DNA of 64,000 nt from Halichoerus grypus (Eukaryota > Chordata > Mammalia > Carnivora > Phocidae), in NCBI RefSeq assembly GCF_964656455.1, contig NC_135718.1, positions 132,477,966 to 132,541,965 of the forward strand. Direction: 5' to 3'. A program made the position numbers and the translations under genes. Each line of letters opens with the position of its first letter. The first letter of the stretch is position 1. Below, piece after piece: positions 50,537 through 61,938 of this stretch. The notes below the pieces were generated by a model that did no database searches, had not been told where the DNA came from, and saw nothing but the letters and a program-made list of their open reading frames with translations.

Positions 50537-50738
50537 GGACGCCTGGGTGGCTCAGTCAGTTAAGCATCTGACTCTTGATTTCCGCTAATCTCAAGGTCGT
50601 GTGAATCTCTGCGTGGGGCTCTGTGCTCAGCACAGAGTTTGCTTGAGATTCTCTCTCCCCCTTCCTCTGTCCCTCCGCCCGCTTGCACTCTAAATAAATA
50701 AATAAATAAATAAAATAAATAAATAAAATCTTAAAAAA
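50537..50738 (+). mobile_element. CAN-SINE, divergent subfamily
   Basis: Begins GGGACGCCTGGGTGGCTCAG but differs inside: GACTCTTGATTTCCGC and CAGCACAGAGTTTGCTTGAG, a pattern of an older SINE subfamily. It has a long AAATAAATAAAT... tail of tetranucleotide repeats. The flanks AAAACCAG / AAAACCAA may be its target-site duplication. Confidence 0.92.
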
Positions 50739-52064
50739 GGAAAGAAAACCAAATCAAACATTATACTTCTCAAAAACTGTATTTGTTTCACATGGCTCTA
50801 GTCATATAGTCAATCTCTTATCCTTATTGATTGTGAAAATATTAGATGATATGTAATTCCCAAGGGCATTTTTCTATATTTATATTTCTTTGATGATCAA
50901 GTTCTGAGTAGGTATTTAAGGACATATTTTGTTCTCTAGTCTGTATAGTTGAAGTGCTTGCCCACTTTGATTTAGAAAATCTTGCCAAAGTACCATGCCA
51001 TAAAATTCCTAAAGGATTTTTATTCAGTAACAGTGATTTTTAAAAACAGACATCATCACAAATGGGTATTCATAAAGCTAAACTACATTATAAGGCAGAA
51101 TGGCTCTGTGAAATAGTTTCGAAAGTCCAATTTAAGCTGACTATTGTGAATATCAACCACATTTATGCAAAAACATAAACACATGCATGGCAAGAATTTT
51201 CTACTTCCCAAAATACATAGTTTCAAAAATAGGTATATTTAATTAATCTTCATAAAACAGAAAACCTATAAGTTATATAAAATTAGATATCTATTTAAAT
51301 AACAGTAAATATGAATGTATGTATAAAATAATAGAAAAAGTGAAAATTTTGATAATATTCCTCCCCCCCACCAAATAGTAGTATTTTAACATTTAAATCA
51401 TGAATATTACCATATGATGATATACTTAGTAGTTACCCAGGTCAGTGAACTCTATAAATTTATACACATATTAGGTACATATATGCAGTCTTTTACATAA
51501 TTACATAAAAATTCTTTCACTCAGTCTCAGGGCTAAGTAGTCCTTTTTAAAACATGTCACTAGCTTGTTATTGACATTTTGGCCTAGAAATAGTGGCTTA
51601 ATCTTGTTTTTTTTCCCCTGATAGCATTACCAGGAATTAGTTGTCAGTTTCCGTAAATGATAATAGTGAATCCTCCAAAGGTCAGCTAATATCACCATGA
51701 CTGTGCTCTTTGTACATAGTTAAAGATTGTGAGTTTATCTTGCAAATTGCCTAAGTTTTCTTTCTGAAGCCCTCCTAATGCCCATCTTTCCACTTCCAAA
51801 GCAGTTGAGAGCTGCAGGATTGAGAAGAGATTGACAAGATTATAGCTACTCTCATTAACTCATGGATGATTTTCTGCTCCTAATAACTTTCTTATCAAAT
51901 CCACAGCAAAGAGGAAGAGACCTGCTACTTTGTCATCACCACTCTTTTTCTCCATAGTCCCTGAATATATTGTTAGTAGTACATTAATTTTTTTTGTCAA
52001 GTGCAAAACAAGGGCTTTATATCTATTTCTTTTATGCTGGGGCTGGAATTTAAATTACAAAATT

Positions 52065-52250
52065 ACTACTGAATTCATTGAACATTATTATGTGTCAGGC
52101 ATTTCACTAAGCATTATTAGTTCATTTTATTTTCATAATAACCAAATGAATAAGATAATATTGTATTTACTTTCCAGTTGAGAAGGATAAAGTTTAAAAA
52201 GCTGAAGTAATTTACCTAAATTAGCATTAATCAAGTTATAAGTTAAATGT
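52065..52250 (+). repeat. MIR element
   Basis: MIR order: 'cattgaacattattatgtgtcaggcatttcactaagc', 'ttcattttattttcataataacc', 'gataatattgtatttac', 'agttgagaaggataaagtttaaaaagctgaagtaatttacc' (short diverged blocks). The next 100-180 bp (about 52345-52430) may hold a weak L2 3' end. Confidence 0.78.
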
Positions 52251-52783
52251 TTGATTATTAATTTATGGTATTACTAGTAGTAGTATTATAAAGTTGTGGT
52301 CAAAATCATTCACTTTAGATTTTAGAAGCTCTTTTATGTAGACTATGGTGTTGTATTCATATCTGCATCTCTATCATACAGTACAATGCTTGACACTAGT
52401 AAACCATCCATAAATGTATTTATAGGAATAAACATGACCTACCTTTATGATATTAGGTTATCCATTTTCCATTATAAAACATTTAAGTTTTGTAGCATCT
52501 ATTGGTTTTATATAAATCAGTTTTTTTCTTATTTAAAATTCACAGGTATTTTTACAATAGAGAAATTATAAGACAATTATATTAATTTGCATCTTTCCAT
52601 TTCAAAGTTGGACCACTATAAATGTATCTGATTAACTTTTATGCAAATTAACTAAACAAAAATATAAATAGAACTTGGTGTTACACTGGTTTATTTTTTC
52701 TATCTTAAATTGGAGTAAATTATTTAATTTCAAATATTTAGGCAGACAATACAAGATAATAAACAAAAATTTTGTAACAATTA

Positions 52784-53005
52784 GGGGTGCCTGGAGGGCT
52801 CAGTTGGTTATGCATATGACTCTTGGTTTTGGCTCAGGTCATGATCTCAGAGTCATGAGATCGAGCCCTGAGTCAGGCTCAGGCTCAGCCCTGAGTCACA
52901 CTCCACTGAGTGTGGAGCGAGCTTGTCCATCTCCCTCTGCTCCTCCCCATGCTCATGCTCTCTCTCTCTTGCTCTCAGATAAATAAATAAGTAAAAATCT
53001 TTAAA
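52784..53005 (+). mobile_element. CAN-SINE with internal duplication
   Basis: Starts GGGGTGCCTGGAGGGCTCAG. In the middle GAGCCCTGAGTCAGGCTCAG is followed by a second CAGCCCTGAGTCACACTCC, a small duplication that lengthens the element to about 220 bp. The tail is AAATAAATAAGTAAAAATC. The flanks AAAATTTTGTAACAATTA / AAAATTTTGTTATGATTA fit a target-site duplication with three changes. Confidence 0.92.
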
Positions 53006-53712
53006 AAAATTTTGTTATGATTACATATCCGCTAAAATCAAGCATTTTAAGCAAGACTTTTTTGTTTTTAATATTACTGCCCAGTCACAAAACAATATTA
53101 AATTTGATTAACTATAAAATTTAAAGATAAGAGTGTTTACTAATATCTACCAGTTATGATTATTTATTTTTAAATTCTGCATTATTAATTTTTTCCCACT
53201 ACTTTCAATTCAGGATATAATTCAAATAGTTTAACTTCGTCTTTGACTGAAAAGATGTATCTCTTATAATAAGGCAAAATAGGATATTTTGATTATGAGT
53301 GTGATCTATTTGAGCACATTCTTGAATTTAGTTTATCAGAAAATCTGTACCCATCACTAAAATCACTTCTGGGTACAGACACAAAATAATAATTAACTGA
53401 AATTCATCAATTATGATCAGGGAGAAGAGGCAGTTTTTGTTCAATAATGGCTCCAAAGACATCTGTGAATGAAATAAGATAACAATCTATATTAAAATGG
53501 ATTATAATCACTGAATAGCTGCAAATCCTTGTGTAGCATGTTGTAGCATTCACAATTCTAGGAAAAATAGCTAACATATAAGTGAAATATTAATGTTTAT
53601 GCATAATGCAAATGAAGAGTATTTCAATGCTAAAACTAGCTTAAGTATTATTTATATAATAAAGAAACAATAAGCTATCTGTGTATCTACCTATCCTGAA
53701 GATACACTTTTT

Positions 53713-53907
53713 TTTTAAAGATTTTATTTATTTATTTGAGAGAGAGAGAAAGAGAGAGAGCTCAAGCAGTGGGGAGGGGCAGAGGGAGAGGGAGAAGCAG
53801 ACTCCCCGCTGATTAGGGAACCCAACGCAGGGCTTTATCCCAGAACCCTGAGATCATGACCTGAGCCAAAAGCAAACGCTTAACCAACTGAGCCCCCCAG
53901 GCGCCCT
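53713..53907 (-). mobile_element. CAN-SINE with target-site duplication
   Basis: Reverse SINE with the older purine body (GAGAGAGAGAAAGAGAGAG) and head GAGCCCCCCAGGCGCCC. Exact flanking repeat TGAAGATACACTTTTTT (from 53697 and from 53908). Confidence 0.95.
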
Positions 53908-54410
53908 TGAAGATACACTTTTTTAAATTGAAGTATAGTGGACACCGAAGATAATACTTTTTCAATTCCTTCATAAAAGTAGCTGAATTGTTTGGAAAGA
54001 TAGCTTATATGAACAATCTAAAATTATTTTTTAGTTGAATGATTGACATAGAGCAGTAATACACATATTGAGAGTGGTAGGTTTCTTTCATAAAACATAA
54101 GCTAGACACTTTTCATATTATGACAGTTCTATAACTAACCTGATTGACTGAATGTAGTGTTAAAGTCTGCAATATTCACTAACAGTGTCCTGAATGGGAT
54201 TTCAGGTAAAGTTTTTGATTAGTAAATAGTTAAATGTAACAAACTTAATTCAATAACTCAATTTTTAAATACATTAGTGACATAGAGAATTTGGAATGTA
54301 ATGACACTAAATAAATGCAATCTTATATTTGAATATTCAATTTGATTTTATAAAAAGACAAATTTTTAGTTACACAATTTATTTGTATATTACGCAAGCA
54401 GGATGACTTT

Positions 54411-54608
54411 TTTTTTTTTTAAAGATTTTATTTATTTATTTGACAGAGAGAGACACAGCGAGAGAGGGAACACAAGCAGGGGGAGTGGGAGAGGGAGAAG
54501 CAGGCTTCCCGCCTAGCAGGGAGCCCGATGTGGGGCTCGATCCCAGGACCTGGGGACCATGACCTGAGCCGAAGGCAGACACTTAACAACTGAGCCACCC
54601 AGGCGCCC
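54411..54608 (-). mobile_element. Young CAN-SINE, exact 16-bp target-site duplication
   Basis: Reverse SINE very close to the arctoid consensus (GACAGAGAGAGACACAGCG, GCCACCCAGGCGCCC). Exact flanking repeat CAAGCAGGATGACTTT at 54395-54410 and 54609-54624. With 21056-21267 this is among the youngest-looking SINEs here and could be absent in related species. Confidence 0.97.
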
Positions 54609-54989
54609 CAAGCAGGATGACTTTCAATAAGTTAGTCAAATTTCCAATTTCTAAATCTTTCGTTTATCATATTATTTAAGTAGTACTAACTGAAACAAAT
54701 GCTGGAGTTACAGATACTAATTACTAGGGAGAGTAAAACCTAATTTGCTTATTTATAGTACTTGGATATTTCAAGTGATATTGATTAAAAGGTGATGGGA
54801 AAGTCAATAGATTTATGGAATATTGCATCTGCCTCCCCTGCCTCCCTAAAGAAGTATTTACTCTTGCCACTTACTTATATTAGATTCCACAGTTAGGGCA
54901 GCAGTCAGATAAACATTTTGGGTGCTTTTTTTAAATTAATAAATTGTATTTAGTTTATATCTAAATAGGCTAAGTGGCTTGGTGATTTA

Positions 54990-56050
54990 AATATGGCAAT
55001 AGAGATCTATGATCATTGTTCTGTGCTTGGCACTATTTTAGGTGCTCAGGCAACATGGTTGAAGAAAGCATGTGACTTCTGTCCTAATAGACCTCCATTC
55101 ATATAAAGGGTTATAGACAATGGACACCAAACCCAACACATGACTAAAACTTTTTTTTTTTTGATTAAGCAGGATAAGGAAAATTAGAATTATAGATAAT
55201 GGTCAATATAGGAGTAAAGACTTGGAAGATGTGAGGAGTTAGTGATGACAAAATCTGGGGCAATAGGGTTCTAGCCAGAGAATGTTCCATGACAAGGAAC
55301 ATGGCTCTCATGTTGATCAGAAAGCAAGAATGCCAGTGTAGCTGGGGCAGAGTGAACCACAGAGAAGAGTAGAAAATTAGTGTGAAAGGCATGGTAGGGA
55401 AGGGTCAGATTGGGTATATGCTATAGGCAAGTGAAAGAACATTAGCTTTTAGTCAAGTGAAATATAGGGAACCCTCTTAGAGTTTTAAGTAGGGGAATAG
55501 CATGACTTGACCTGCGTTTTCATAGGGCAACTCTGGCATGATGGTGATAGGCTCCTGGGAGAAGGATGGGAGTGTTTACTGCAGTGCAGGGCAGAGAACA
55601 TGATGGCAAGGATCATTGCAGTAGCAGTGGTGAGTAGTGATAGTGAATTCTGGTTATGTTTTGAAGCTAGAAACAGTGGAATTTGCTAAGGATTTGGATG
55701 TGGGTTGTGAAAGAAAGAGAGAAGTCAAGGATGGCTTTAGGATTGTGACCTGATCAACAAGAAAGCTGTATTTGCCACCATTTGATTTGAAGAATTTGGG
55801 AGGAGCAAAATTAGAGAGGAAGTTTAGGATTCTGTTTGGACATTGGAAATATTAGAAATAAAGGGAGAAAGTTGAAAGAAGATTTGGGTGACACGTGGCA
55901 CATTTCAGAGATAGCAGTGAGGCTGATGTGGCTGGAGGACAGTGAGTTAGGGGATGGTCTTAGAAGATGAGGTCCAAGAAGAGCCCTTTATTCTGAATAC
56001 AGTTAAAGGGCATTTAGAGTTGTGAACACAGAGGGAACAAGATTTGATCT
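54990..56050 (-). repeat. L2 LINE, long antisense copy
   Basis: Reverse L2 order on the + strand: 'gtgcttggcactattttaggtgctcagg', 'agacttggaagatgtgagg', 'gccagtgtagctggggcagagtga', 'gttttaagtaggggaatagcatgacttgacctg', 'ggatttggatgtgggttgtg', 'gtttggacattggaaatatt' (short blocks, some differences). About 1 kb, well preserved for L2, with the compound L1 inserted just after it. Confidence 0.82.
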
Positions 56051-56089
56051 ATAACTGAAAAGGATTACTCTTTTCTTGGGCTAGATATT

Positions 56090-57000
56090 TATTTTCTTTT
56101 TTTTCTCTTTTTTTTCCCTCTCTTTTTTTAAATTTTATTATGTTATGTTAATCACCATACATTACATCATTAGTTTTTGATGTAGTGTTCCATGATTCAT
56201 TGTTTGCATATAACACCCAGTGCTCCATTCAGTACATGCCCTCTTTAGTAACCATCACCAGGCTAACCCATCCCCCCACTCCCCTCCCCTCTAGAACCCT
56301 CAGTTTGTTTCTCAGAGTCCATAGTCTCTCATGGTTTGTCTCCCCCTCTGATTCCCCCCCCTTCATTTCTCCCATCCTACTATCTTCTTTTTTTTTTTTT
56401 TTTTTAACATATAATGTATTATTTGTTTCAGAGGTACAGGTCTGTGATTCAACAGTTTTACACAATTCACAGTGTTTACCATAGCACATACCCTCCCCAA
56501 TATCTATCACCCAGCCACCACATCCCTCCCATCCCCCACCACTCCAGCAACCCTCAGTTTGTTTCCTGAGATTAAGAATTCCTCATATCAGTGAGATCAT
56601 ATGATACATGTCTTTCTCTGACTTATTTCGCTCAGCATAATACCCTCCAATTCCAACCACATCATTGCAAATGGCAAGATTTCATTCCTTTTGATGGCTG
56701 CATAATATTCCATTGTATATATATACCACATCTTCTTTATCCACTCATCTGTCGATGGACATCTTGGCTCTTTCCATAGTTTGGCTGTTGTGGACATTGC
56801 TGCTATAAACATTTGGGTGCACGTACCCCTTCGGATCCCTACATTTGTATCTTTGGGGTAAATACCCAGTAGTGCAATTTCTGGTTCATAGGGCAGCTCT
56901 ATTTTCAACTTTTTGAGGAACCTCCACACTGTTTTCCAGAGTGGCTGCACCAGCTTGCATTCCCACCAGCAGTGTAGGAGGGTTCCCCTTTCTCCTCATC
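56090..57000 (-). mobile_element. Compound 5'-truncated LINE-1 insertion
   Basis: Exact 17-base repeat TTCTTGGGCTAGATATT at 56073-56089 and 57001-57017 brackets 911 bp. Inside, on the minus strand: an ORF2 C-terminal part and 3' UTR (57000 to about 56405), an A-run (T run 56387-56404 on +), then a second L1 3' UTR of another subfamily (56386 to about 56126), then another A-rich tail. The second 3' UTR resembles the one of the L1 at 20644 ('tagtttttgatgtagtg', 'cataacacccagtgctcc' type blocks). The first resembles that of the L1 at 43443. Confidence 0.9.
56597..56950 (-). pseudogene. LINE-1 ORF2 C-terminal fragment
   Basis: An open frame of 117 codons encoding the very end of ORF2: [18 protein letters not shown], then [50 protein letters not shown]. 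It lacks the endonuclease, reverse transcriptase and Cys domain because the copy is 5'-truncated at 57000. Confidence 0.88.
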
Positions 57001-57223
57001 TTCTTGGGCTAGATATTAAATATTCTCTGTCCTATTTTCTCTTGGCAAGAAGGAACTAAGTTCATTTATTTATTACAAAAATATTTATGGCCTTAGAAGA
57101 TATGTAAACATCAGTATTTTTTGAAATGTAATGACATTGTTATCCACAAACAGAAGCAGTGGCCCATTAAATGAGACCTAAATGAAACTGGTTGACAGGC
57201 CTATTCAAAATCAGAGAAAAACT

Positions 57224-57394
57224 GGGGCACCTGGGTGGCTCAGTCGTCAACTGTCTGCCTTTGGCACAGGATCGAGCCCCGCATTGGGCTCCCTACTCGG
57301 CGGAAGCCTGCTTCTCCCTCTCCCCTTCCGCCTGCTTGTGTTCCCCCTCTCGCTGTGTCTCTCTCTGTCAAATAAATAAAATCTTAAAAAAAAA
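57224..57394 (+). mobile_element. CAN-SINE with exact 17-bp target-site duplication
   Basis: Starts GGGGCACCTGGGTGGCTCAG and ends TGTCAAATAAATAAAATCTT plus A-tail. About 20 bases around the usual CATGATCCCAGGGTCCTGG are deleted (GGCACAGGATCGAGCCCC). Exact flanking repeat AAAATCAGAGAAAAACT at 57207-57223 and 57395-57411. Confidence 0.97.
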
Positions 57395-57784
57395 AAAATC
57401 AGAGAAAAACTCTAAAAGTAATTCAGTGTATTTACCTTTATTACTCCTTAAAAATAATGTTAATTTTTGTTTTTGTATAATAATACCAAGTGTGTAACAA
57501 CTGATGTGGGTGTCTTCATTTTCATATTGATTTAGTGAGTATTAAGGTATATCAAGTCTTGAATCTTAAATGTGATATTGATAAATATGTGAAAATTTCA
57601 CATGATTTTTCTAGGTCAAGTAAAATGGCATTTTACATAAGGATTATAAAAAATGATTGCAAGCATGATTTTAACTACAGTTATATCAAAGCAATTAAAT
57701 ATCTTGGACTGTAACATGATTTATTCAATAATATTTATTAAGATTTATATAAGTTGTGATAAGTATTCTCACTTATACAGTTTG

Positions 57785-58245
57785 GTGGATTGAAAAACAT
57801 GATCACAAAATTTTGTAGCTCTTCTCATCAGGAGATAGAGTCTATTTCCACAGCCATTCCTCCAATCTGGGCTGATCTAGTGACTTGCTTTGGCAAATAG
57901 AATGGGGCAGATAAAGCTTGGTCTGAAGAGGACTTTCAGTTGCTATCATTGCCCTGGGACAGTAATGAAGCAGACTGAATCTATTGGAGGATGGGTGGTC
58001 ACGTGGAGAATAACCAAGCAAGGCAAACAGACAACAGTGAACACTGGCCATTTGGCACAGGAGTGAGGCCACCTTGGACCTTTCATTCTAGCCAGACTTC
58101 TAGCTCAATGCAGCCACATGAATGAGCCCAAGAAAACCCGAGAAAATTCCCACCTACCACATGCAATCACGTGAAATGATAAATTATTACAGTTTGAGGC
58201 CACTGAGTTTTGGGGAGTTGGTTATGCAAGTAATAAAAAGCAGAA
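57785..58245 (+). mobile_element. MLT1-like MaLR LTR
   Basis: Order of blocks fits MLT1 LTRs: 'agatagagtctatttccacagcc', 'aatctgggctgatctagtgacttgctttggcaaatagaatg', 'tttggcacaggagtgagg', 'agcccaagaaaacccgagaa', 'gaggccactgagttttggggagttggttatgc' (short pieces, diverged). These are old non-autonomous retrovirus-like elements shared by placental mammals. The ends are not sharply defined. Confidence 0.7.
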
Positions 58246-58329
58246 ACACATGAATGAACTGCCTTCTGGAGTTTGTATGCATGTATTATTTGAGTATGGT
58301 TTAAGCAGGTGTTCTTTTGTTCTTTTAGC

Positions 58330-58780
58330 AGTTAGTTAATGAGTGACTACTAAGCACTTTGTGCTAAGTGCTCTAGGAAATAAAGATATAGGTGTAAATA
58401 GTGTCAGTAGGGTAAGTAATAGTTGAGTTGGGGTGATAAATATTAAACTCTAAAAATAGGTATTATTGTAAAAGTTTACCTATGTGAGACATGAACTCCT
58501 ATGTGCTCTAGGAATTCAGCAGGAACTTCTAGGAATTCCTTGAACTTGAGATTCAATGAAGTCTTTATAAGGGAGATCATTTTTGAGCTAGGGTTCAAAA
58601 AATGGGAATCACAGTAGGTGTTATGGAGAGAGGGCTTCAGTTGTAGGGAACAGATTGGGCAAATTCGATATAGAGGGTAAGGATTATATACTATGATAGG
58701 TAAACCATCCAAATAGTAAGTGAAGGGGAGATAAAGTGAGAGAAAAATTTGAGAAAAACCAGATTAGATCCAGATGCTGG
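58330..58780 (-). repeat. L2 LINE fragment, antisense
   Basis: The + strand starts 'gagtgactactaagcactttgtgctaagtgctctagg' and goes on with 'ttttgagctagggttcaaaaaatgg' and 'aaaggagatagagtgagag'-like text in the antisense L2 order (pieces, diverged). Contains a local repeat CTAGGAATTC (58508 and 58530). Confidence 0.68.
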
Positions 58781-58794
58781 AGCCTAATTAATTC

Positions 58795-59205
58795 TGTATG
58801 TACCACATATCTATTGCCAAATAACAAGCCACCTAAAAGGTAGTGGCTTTAACACAGCACAGTTTGTTGTTTCTCACAGTTCTGTGGTTGAAACCAGGAT
58901 AGTTTTCCTGCTGGTCTCACTTGCAGTTATTCTTGGCTTCAGTCATGTGATGGCCTGACAGGAACTGGAGCATCCAAGATGGCCGACTCTCATGTCTGGC
59001 AGTTGGTGCTGGCTGTTAGTTGGGACATTTTTTTTTTTTTTCCACAAGCCTCTCATCCTTCAGTAGATTATACCAGGCTGCTGTACAGCATGGTAATCTC
59101 AGACTTCTAAGTCAGCAAGAACAAAAACTTCAGGGTGTTTGTAAGATCCCTGATCTGTCATCCACACACCATCATTTCTACAAAATTTTGTTGGTCAAAT
59201 AAGTT
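58795..59205. repeat. Possible old interspersed repeat, unclassified
   Basis: Resembles a common mammalian repeat with 'aaataacaagccacctaaaaggtagtggcttt', 'tttctcacagttctgtggttg' and 'gcatccaagatggccgactctc' (in pieces). I do not recall the family name with certainty. A T tract at 59030-59042 lies within it. Confidence 0.4.
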
Positions 59206-59252
59206 ATTAGGCTGTTCAAATGCAAGGACATGGAGAACTAGATTTCACTTTT

Positions 59253-59448
59253 TTTAAAAAAGATTTTATTTATTTATTTGAGAGAGAGAGAATGAGAGAG
59301 AGAGAGAGAGCACGAGACGGGGGAGGATCAGAGGGAGAAGCAGACTCCCTGCCAAGCAGGGAGCCCGATGTGGGACTTGATCCTGGGACTCCAGGATCAT
59401 GACTTGAGCCGAAGGCAGCCGCCCAACCATCTGAGCCACGAAGGCACC
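59253..59448 (-). mobile_element. CAN-SINE with 15-bp target-site duplication
   Basis: Reverse SINE; the purine body GAGAGAATGAGAGAGAGAG is like that of the copy at 11507-11722 (both also share GGGACTCCAGGATCATGAC). The head is degenerate (GAGCCACGAAGGCACC). Exact flanking repeat CTAGATTTCACTTTT from 59238 and from 59449. Confidence 0.95.
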
Positions 59449-59639
59449 CTAGATTTCACTTTTGATGGGAAGTATAGCAATATCATGTTGCAAACAGGCA
59501 TAAGCATAGGAAGGCTTGATTTATTGGCAGCTATTATAATAATCTATCACATCATGAATTACAAAGTGGTCTTAAATTGTAAGAATCCAGTGCCTTTTTT
59601 TAAACCTGAGATTGACGTAGCCAAGCTTTTTAAAATTAA

Positions 59640-59831
59640 TTAATTATTTTATTTTTATTTTTTTTGGCAAGAGAGAGTGCACACACCTGCAGTGAAGGGG
59701 AGGGGGGAGTGGGGGAGGGAGACAGAGAATCTTAAGCCCCAAGGCAGGGCTTGATCTCACAACCCTGAGATCATGACCTGAGCCAAAATCAAGAGTTGGA
59801 CGCTTAACTAACTGAGCCACCCAGGCGCCCC
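59640..59831 (-). mobile_element. Older CAN-SINE subfamily
   Basis: Reverse SINE ending GCCACCCAGGCGCCCC, with AAAATCAAGAGTTGGACGC instead of the common AAAGGCAGACGC: an older subfamily. The tail complement is AT-rich (TTAATTAATTATTTTATTTT). The flanks CAAGCTTTTTAAA / TAAGCTTTGTTTAA are a possible eroded target-site duplication. Confidence 0.9.
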
Positions 59832-60744
59832 TCTAAGCTTTGTTTAAGGAATGTGAATGTGGCCATTATGAATAGGTTATATTAAAAAAAGAACAATCTG
59901 AAGACAAGGAAGCAGAGTAGGAGACTTTTATACTAGTTTAGGTGAAGATAATGTTTATCTGAATTAAAAAATGGACATTTTATCTATGAACAGGGACTGA
60001 CTTAATGTGTAGTTATGCAATATATAGTAAGCCTTTAACATTTGAATCCTTAAACTATGTAATTTATCTTCCTTATTTTATTTTCTACTGAAGTGTAGAA
60101 GTTGAGCATAAATTGTTTACATTTTCAAATACATATTTTTGTGATAAAATTAAAAAACCTACTTCGCAGAAATATTTGTTATCAAACAGTTGTTCTCTTT
60201 GGTTATAGTAAGGCTCCATCTGAGTAGTCTTATAATTAGTTTGGCTATGATATTGCATAGGGACAGCAGAGCAAATAAACTGATACGAATCAACTCATAT
60301 GACCTGGCAGCTCACACAAAATTCCTAAGCATAGAACAAGGGCAATTTTGCTGAACCATTCTGGAAACCTGGAGGTAAGAAAGAAAAAGAAAAAGAAAAG
60401 AAAAAAAGAACAGTCTCTGCCTCAGCAGTAAAATGATGACAAGTACCCTACTATTTCTCTTCTGTCCTTTGGTTTATCTACCTGTGTGCTTACCCACCTA
60501 TCTACCTATCCACTGGCTTAGACTCTGCCTTAAAAAAACAAAACAATCAAAAAACATTTAATATTTGAGATAATTAAATATTTTTTGATATGTAACCTAG
60601 ACAAATAGGAAGATTATCTTAAAAGGATAGAAAAGAAAATAGAAAAATTAAACATTGAATATTACCTCTTTGTGGTCATCAAAATCGAGCTGTCTTCTTG
60701 TTGTGCATAGGGGTTGGAATGAGTATCCAAAAGTAAACACTGAT

Positions 60745-61110
60745 TTTTTTTGGACAGCTTTGTAGAGGAATAATTTACATGCCATACAGTGCACTCATTT
60801 TAAGTGTAAATATCAATCATTTTTAAATGCATTTACAGAGTTCTGCAATCATCACCACATTCCGGTTTTAGAACATTTTTCTATCACCCTTCTTCCCACC
60901 ATCAGCCCCAGGCAGCCACTAGTCTGCTTTCTGTCTCTTTTCTGGACATTTTGTATAAACAGTATCATATAGTCTGTAGTTTTCTACATCTATCTTCTTT
61001 CACTGACCATGTTTTTGTGGTTTATCCATATTATAATATGCGTCGATACCTGTTTTTTTTCTTCTTGCTGAATTGTGTGCCATTATACACTGATTTATGT
61101 GCAAATCTCC
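60745..61110 (-). repeat. Ancient LINE-1 (L1M-type) 3' remnant
   Basis: The + strand reads as reverse L1 3' sequence: 'atttacatgccatacagtgcactcattttaag', 'agttctgcaatcatcacc', 'ggcagccactagtctgctttctgtctct', 'tctggacattttgtataaacagtatcatatag', 'tggtttatccatatt' (in pieces, clearly diverged from 'ataccataaaattcacc...' type consensus). Confidence 0.75.
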
Positions 61111-61757
61111 TAGCTCCCTCCAAGGCTCACCTTTCCTTTTTTTTCTTTTTCTTTTTTCTTTTTTTTTTTCTTTGCCAGTAGTAGTGCTATTTTTAGTGCT
61201 ATTTTAACAATTCTACTTTGGGGACATCTTGTAACAATTTCTATGCTGCTCTCTTACTTTTATACCATTAGTAGCTTTATACAGATGGTTGATCTCTTGA
61301 GAATGACTTGGCAATTGTTAACTCCTCAAACCTTTCATATATATATATATGAAACACACACACATTATACAATAAGATGGCTTCCTGTAAAAAAAAAAAG
61401 ACTATCACTCTTCTGACAGGGAATAAATTTAGCAATTTCTGTCTCTATGTTTCCTGGCATGCATTCAAAATGTTTGTGTTAGTCACCCATGAAATTCAGT
61501 CTATTCCTTTTTACATGCTACTCCGGTATACTCTGTGATATTTTGGCTACAATTTTTGGTTATCAATCAAAATAATACTATATTTGGTTAATGTGGGTAA
61601 AAAACTTAAAAAATGATATTTTCCTGAGGAAAAAAAGATTGTACAATATAAGATCCAGCTTACTGCATGGCTTTATGAAATGTGCTTTCAAAAGAATAAT
61701 GAGAAATAATGTGCCCAATTTGAAAGTTTTAATTTTAATGCACGTTTGTTTCTTTAG

Positions 61758-61938
61758 CATTTGTGGAATCCAACATCTGGAACGAATAGGGAAGAAGCTG
61801 AATCTCTTTGACTCCCTTTACTTCTGCATTGTGACATTTTCCACTGTGGGCTTTGGGGATGTCACCCCTGAAACATGGTCCTCCAAGCTTTTTGTCGTTG
61901 CCATGATCTGTGTTGCTCTTGTGGTTCTACCCATACAG
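61758..61938 (+). CDS. KCNT2: KCNT2 exon: pore loop, selectivity filter and S6
   Basis: A 181-bp exon: one base completing a Cys codon, then 60 codons. In order: end of S5 and turret ([18 protein letters not shown]), pore helix ([10 protein letters not shown]), selectivity filter TVGFGD, then the S6 helix ([16 protein letters not shown]), ending LPIQ. By human numbering this is about residues 214-273. The Phe in IVTFS is residue 240, where a human F240L variant is reported to alter ion selectivity (recalled, not checked here). The filter Phe rather than Tyr is the normal KCNT2 state. The acceptor is TTTCTTTAG and the donor GTAAAC. An open frame runs on past the donor for about 90 bases to a stop, so intron retention would truncate the channel just after S6. 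Confidence 0.97.

Larger units (their letters stand above)
46015..56072. other. KCNT2 large intron, third part
   Basis: Contains L2 pieces (46980-47760 sense; 54990-56050 antisense), a MIR (52065-52250) and SINEs at 50537, 52784, 53713 and 54411. A pure 22-T tract lies at 48905-48926 without a SINE body. Nothing is recognised in 46015-46980, 47760-50530, 50745-52064, 52251-52767, 53010-53696, 53924-54394 and 54625-54990. The 49490-49660 and 49800-50030 parts are less monotonous and could be conserved non-coding DNA (no comparison made). Confidence 0.75.
57018..61757. other. KCNT2 large intron, last part before the pore exon
   Basis: Contains SINEs at 57224, 59253 and 59640, an MLT1-like LTR (57785-58245), an antisense L2 (58330-58780), a possible old repeat (58795-59205) and an L1M-type remnant (60745-61110). 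A (GAAAA)n-like stretch lies at 60378-60408 and a TATATATATATA palindrome at 61338-61353. Nothing is recognised in 57412-57784, 59832-60377, 60409-60744 and 61111-61757. Confidence 0.78.

Noticed and set aside
57182..57379. 65-codon + strand open frame containing [16 protein letters not shown]
   Set aside because: This peptide is a SINE translated in one frame. Similar frames occur at other SINE copies.
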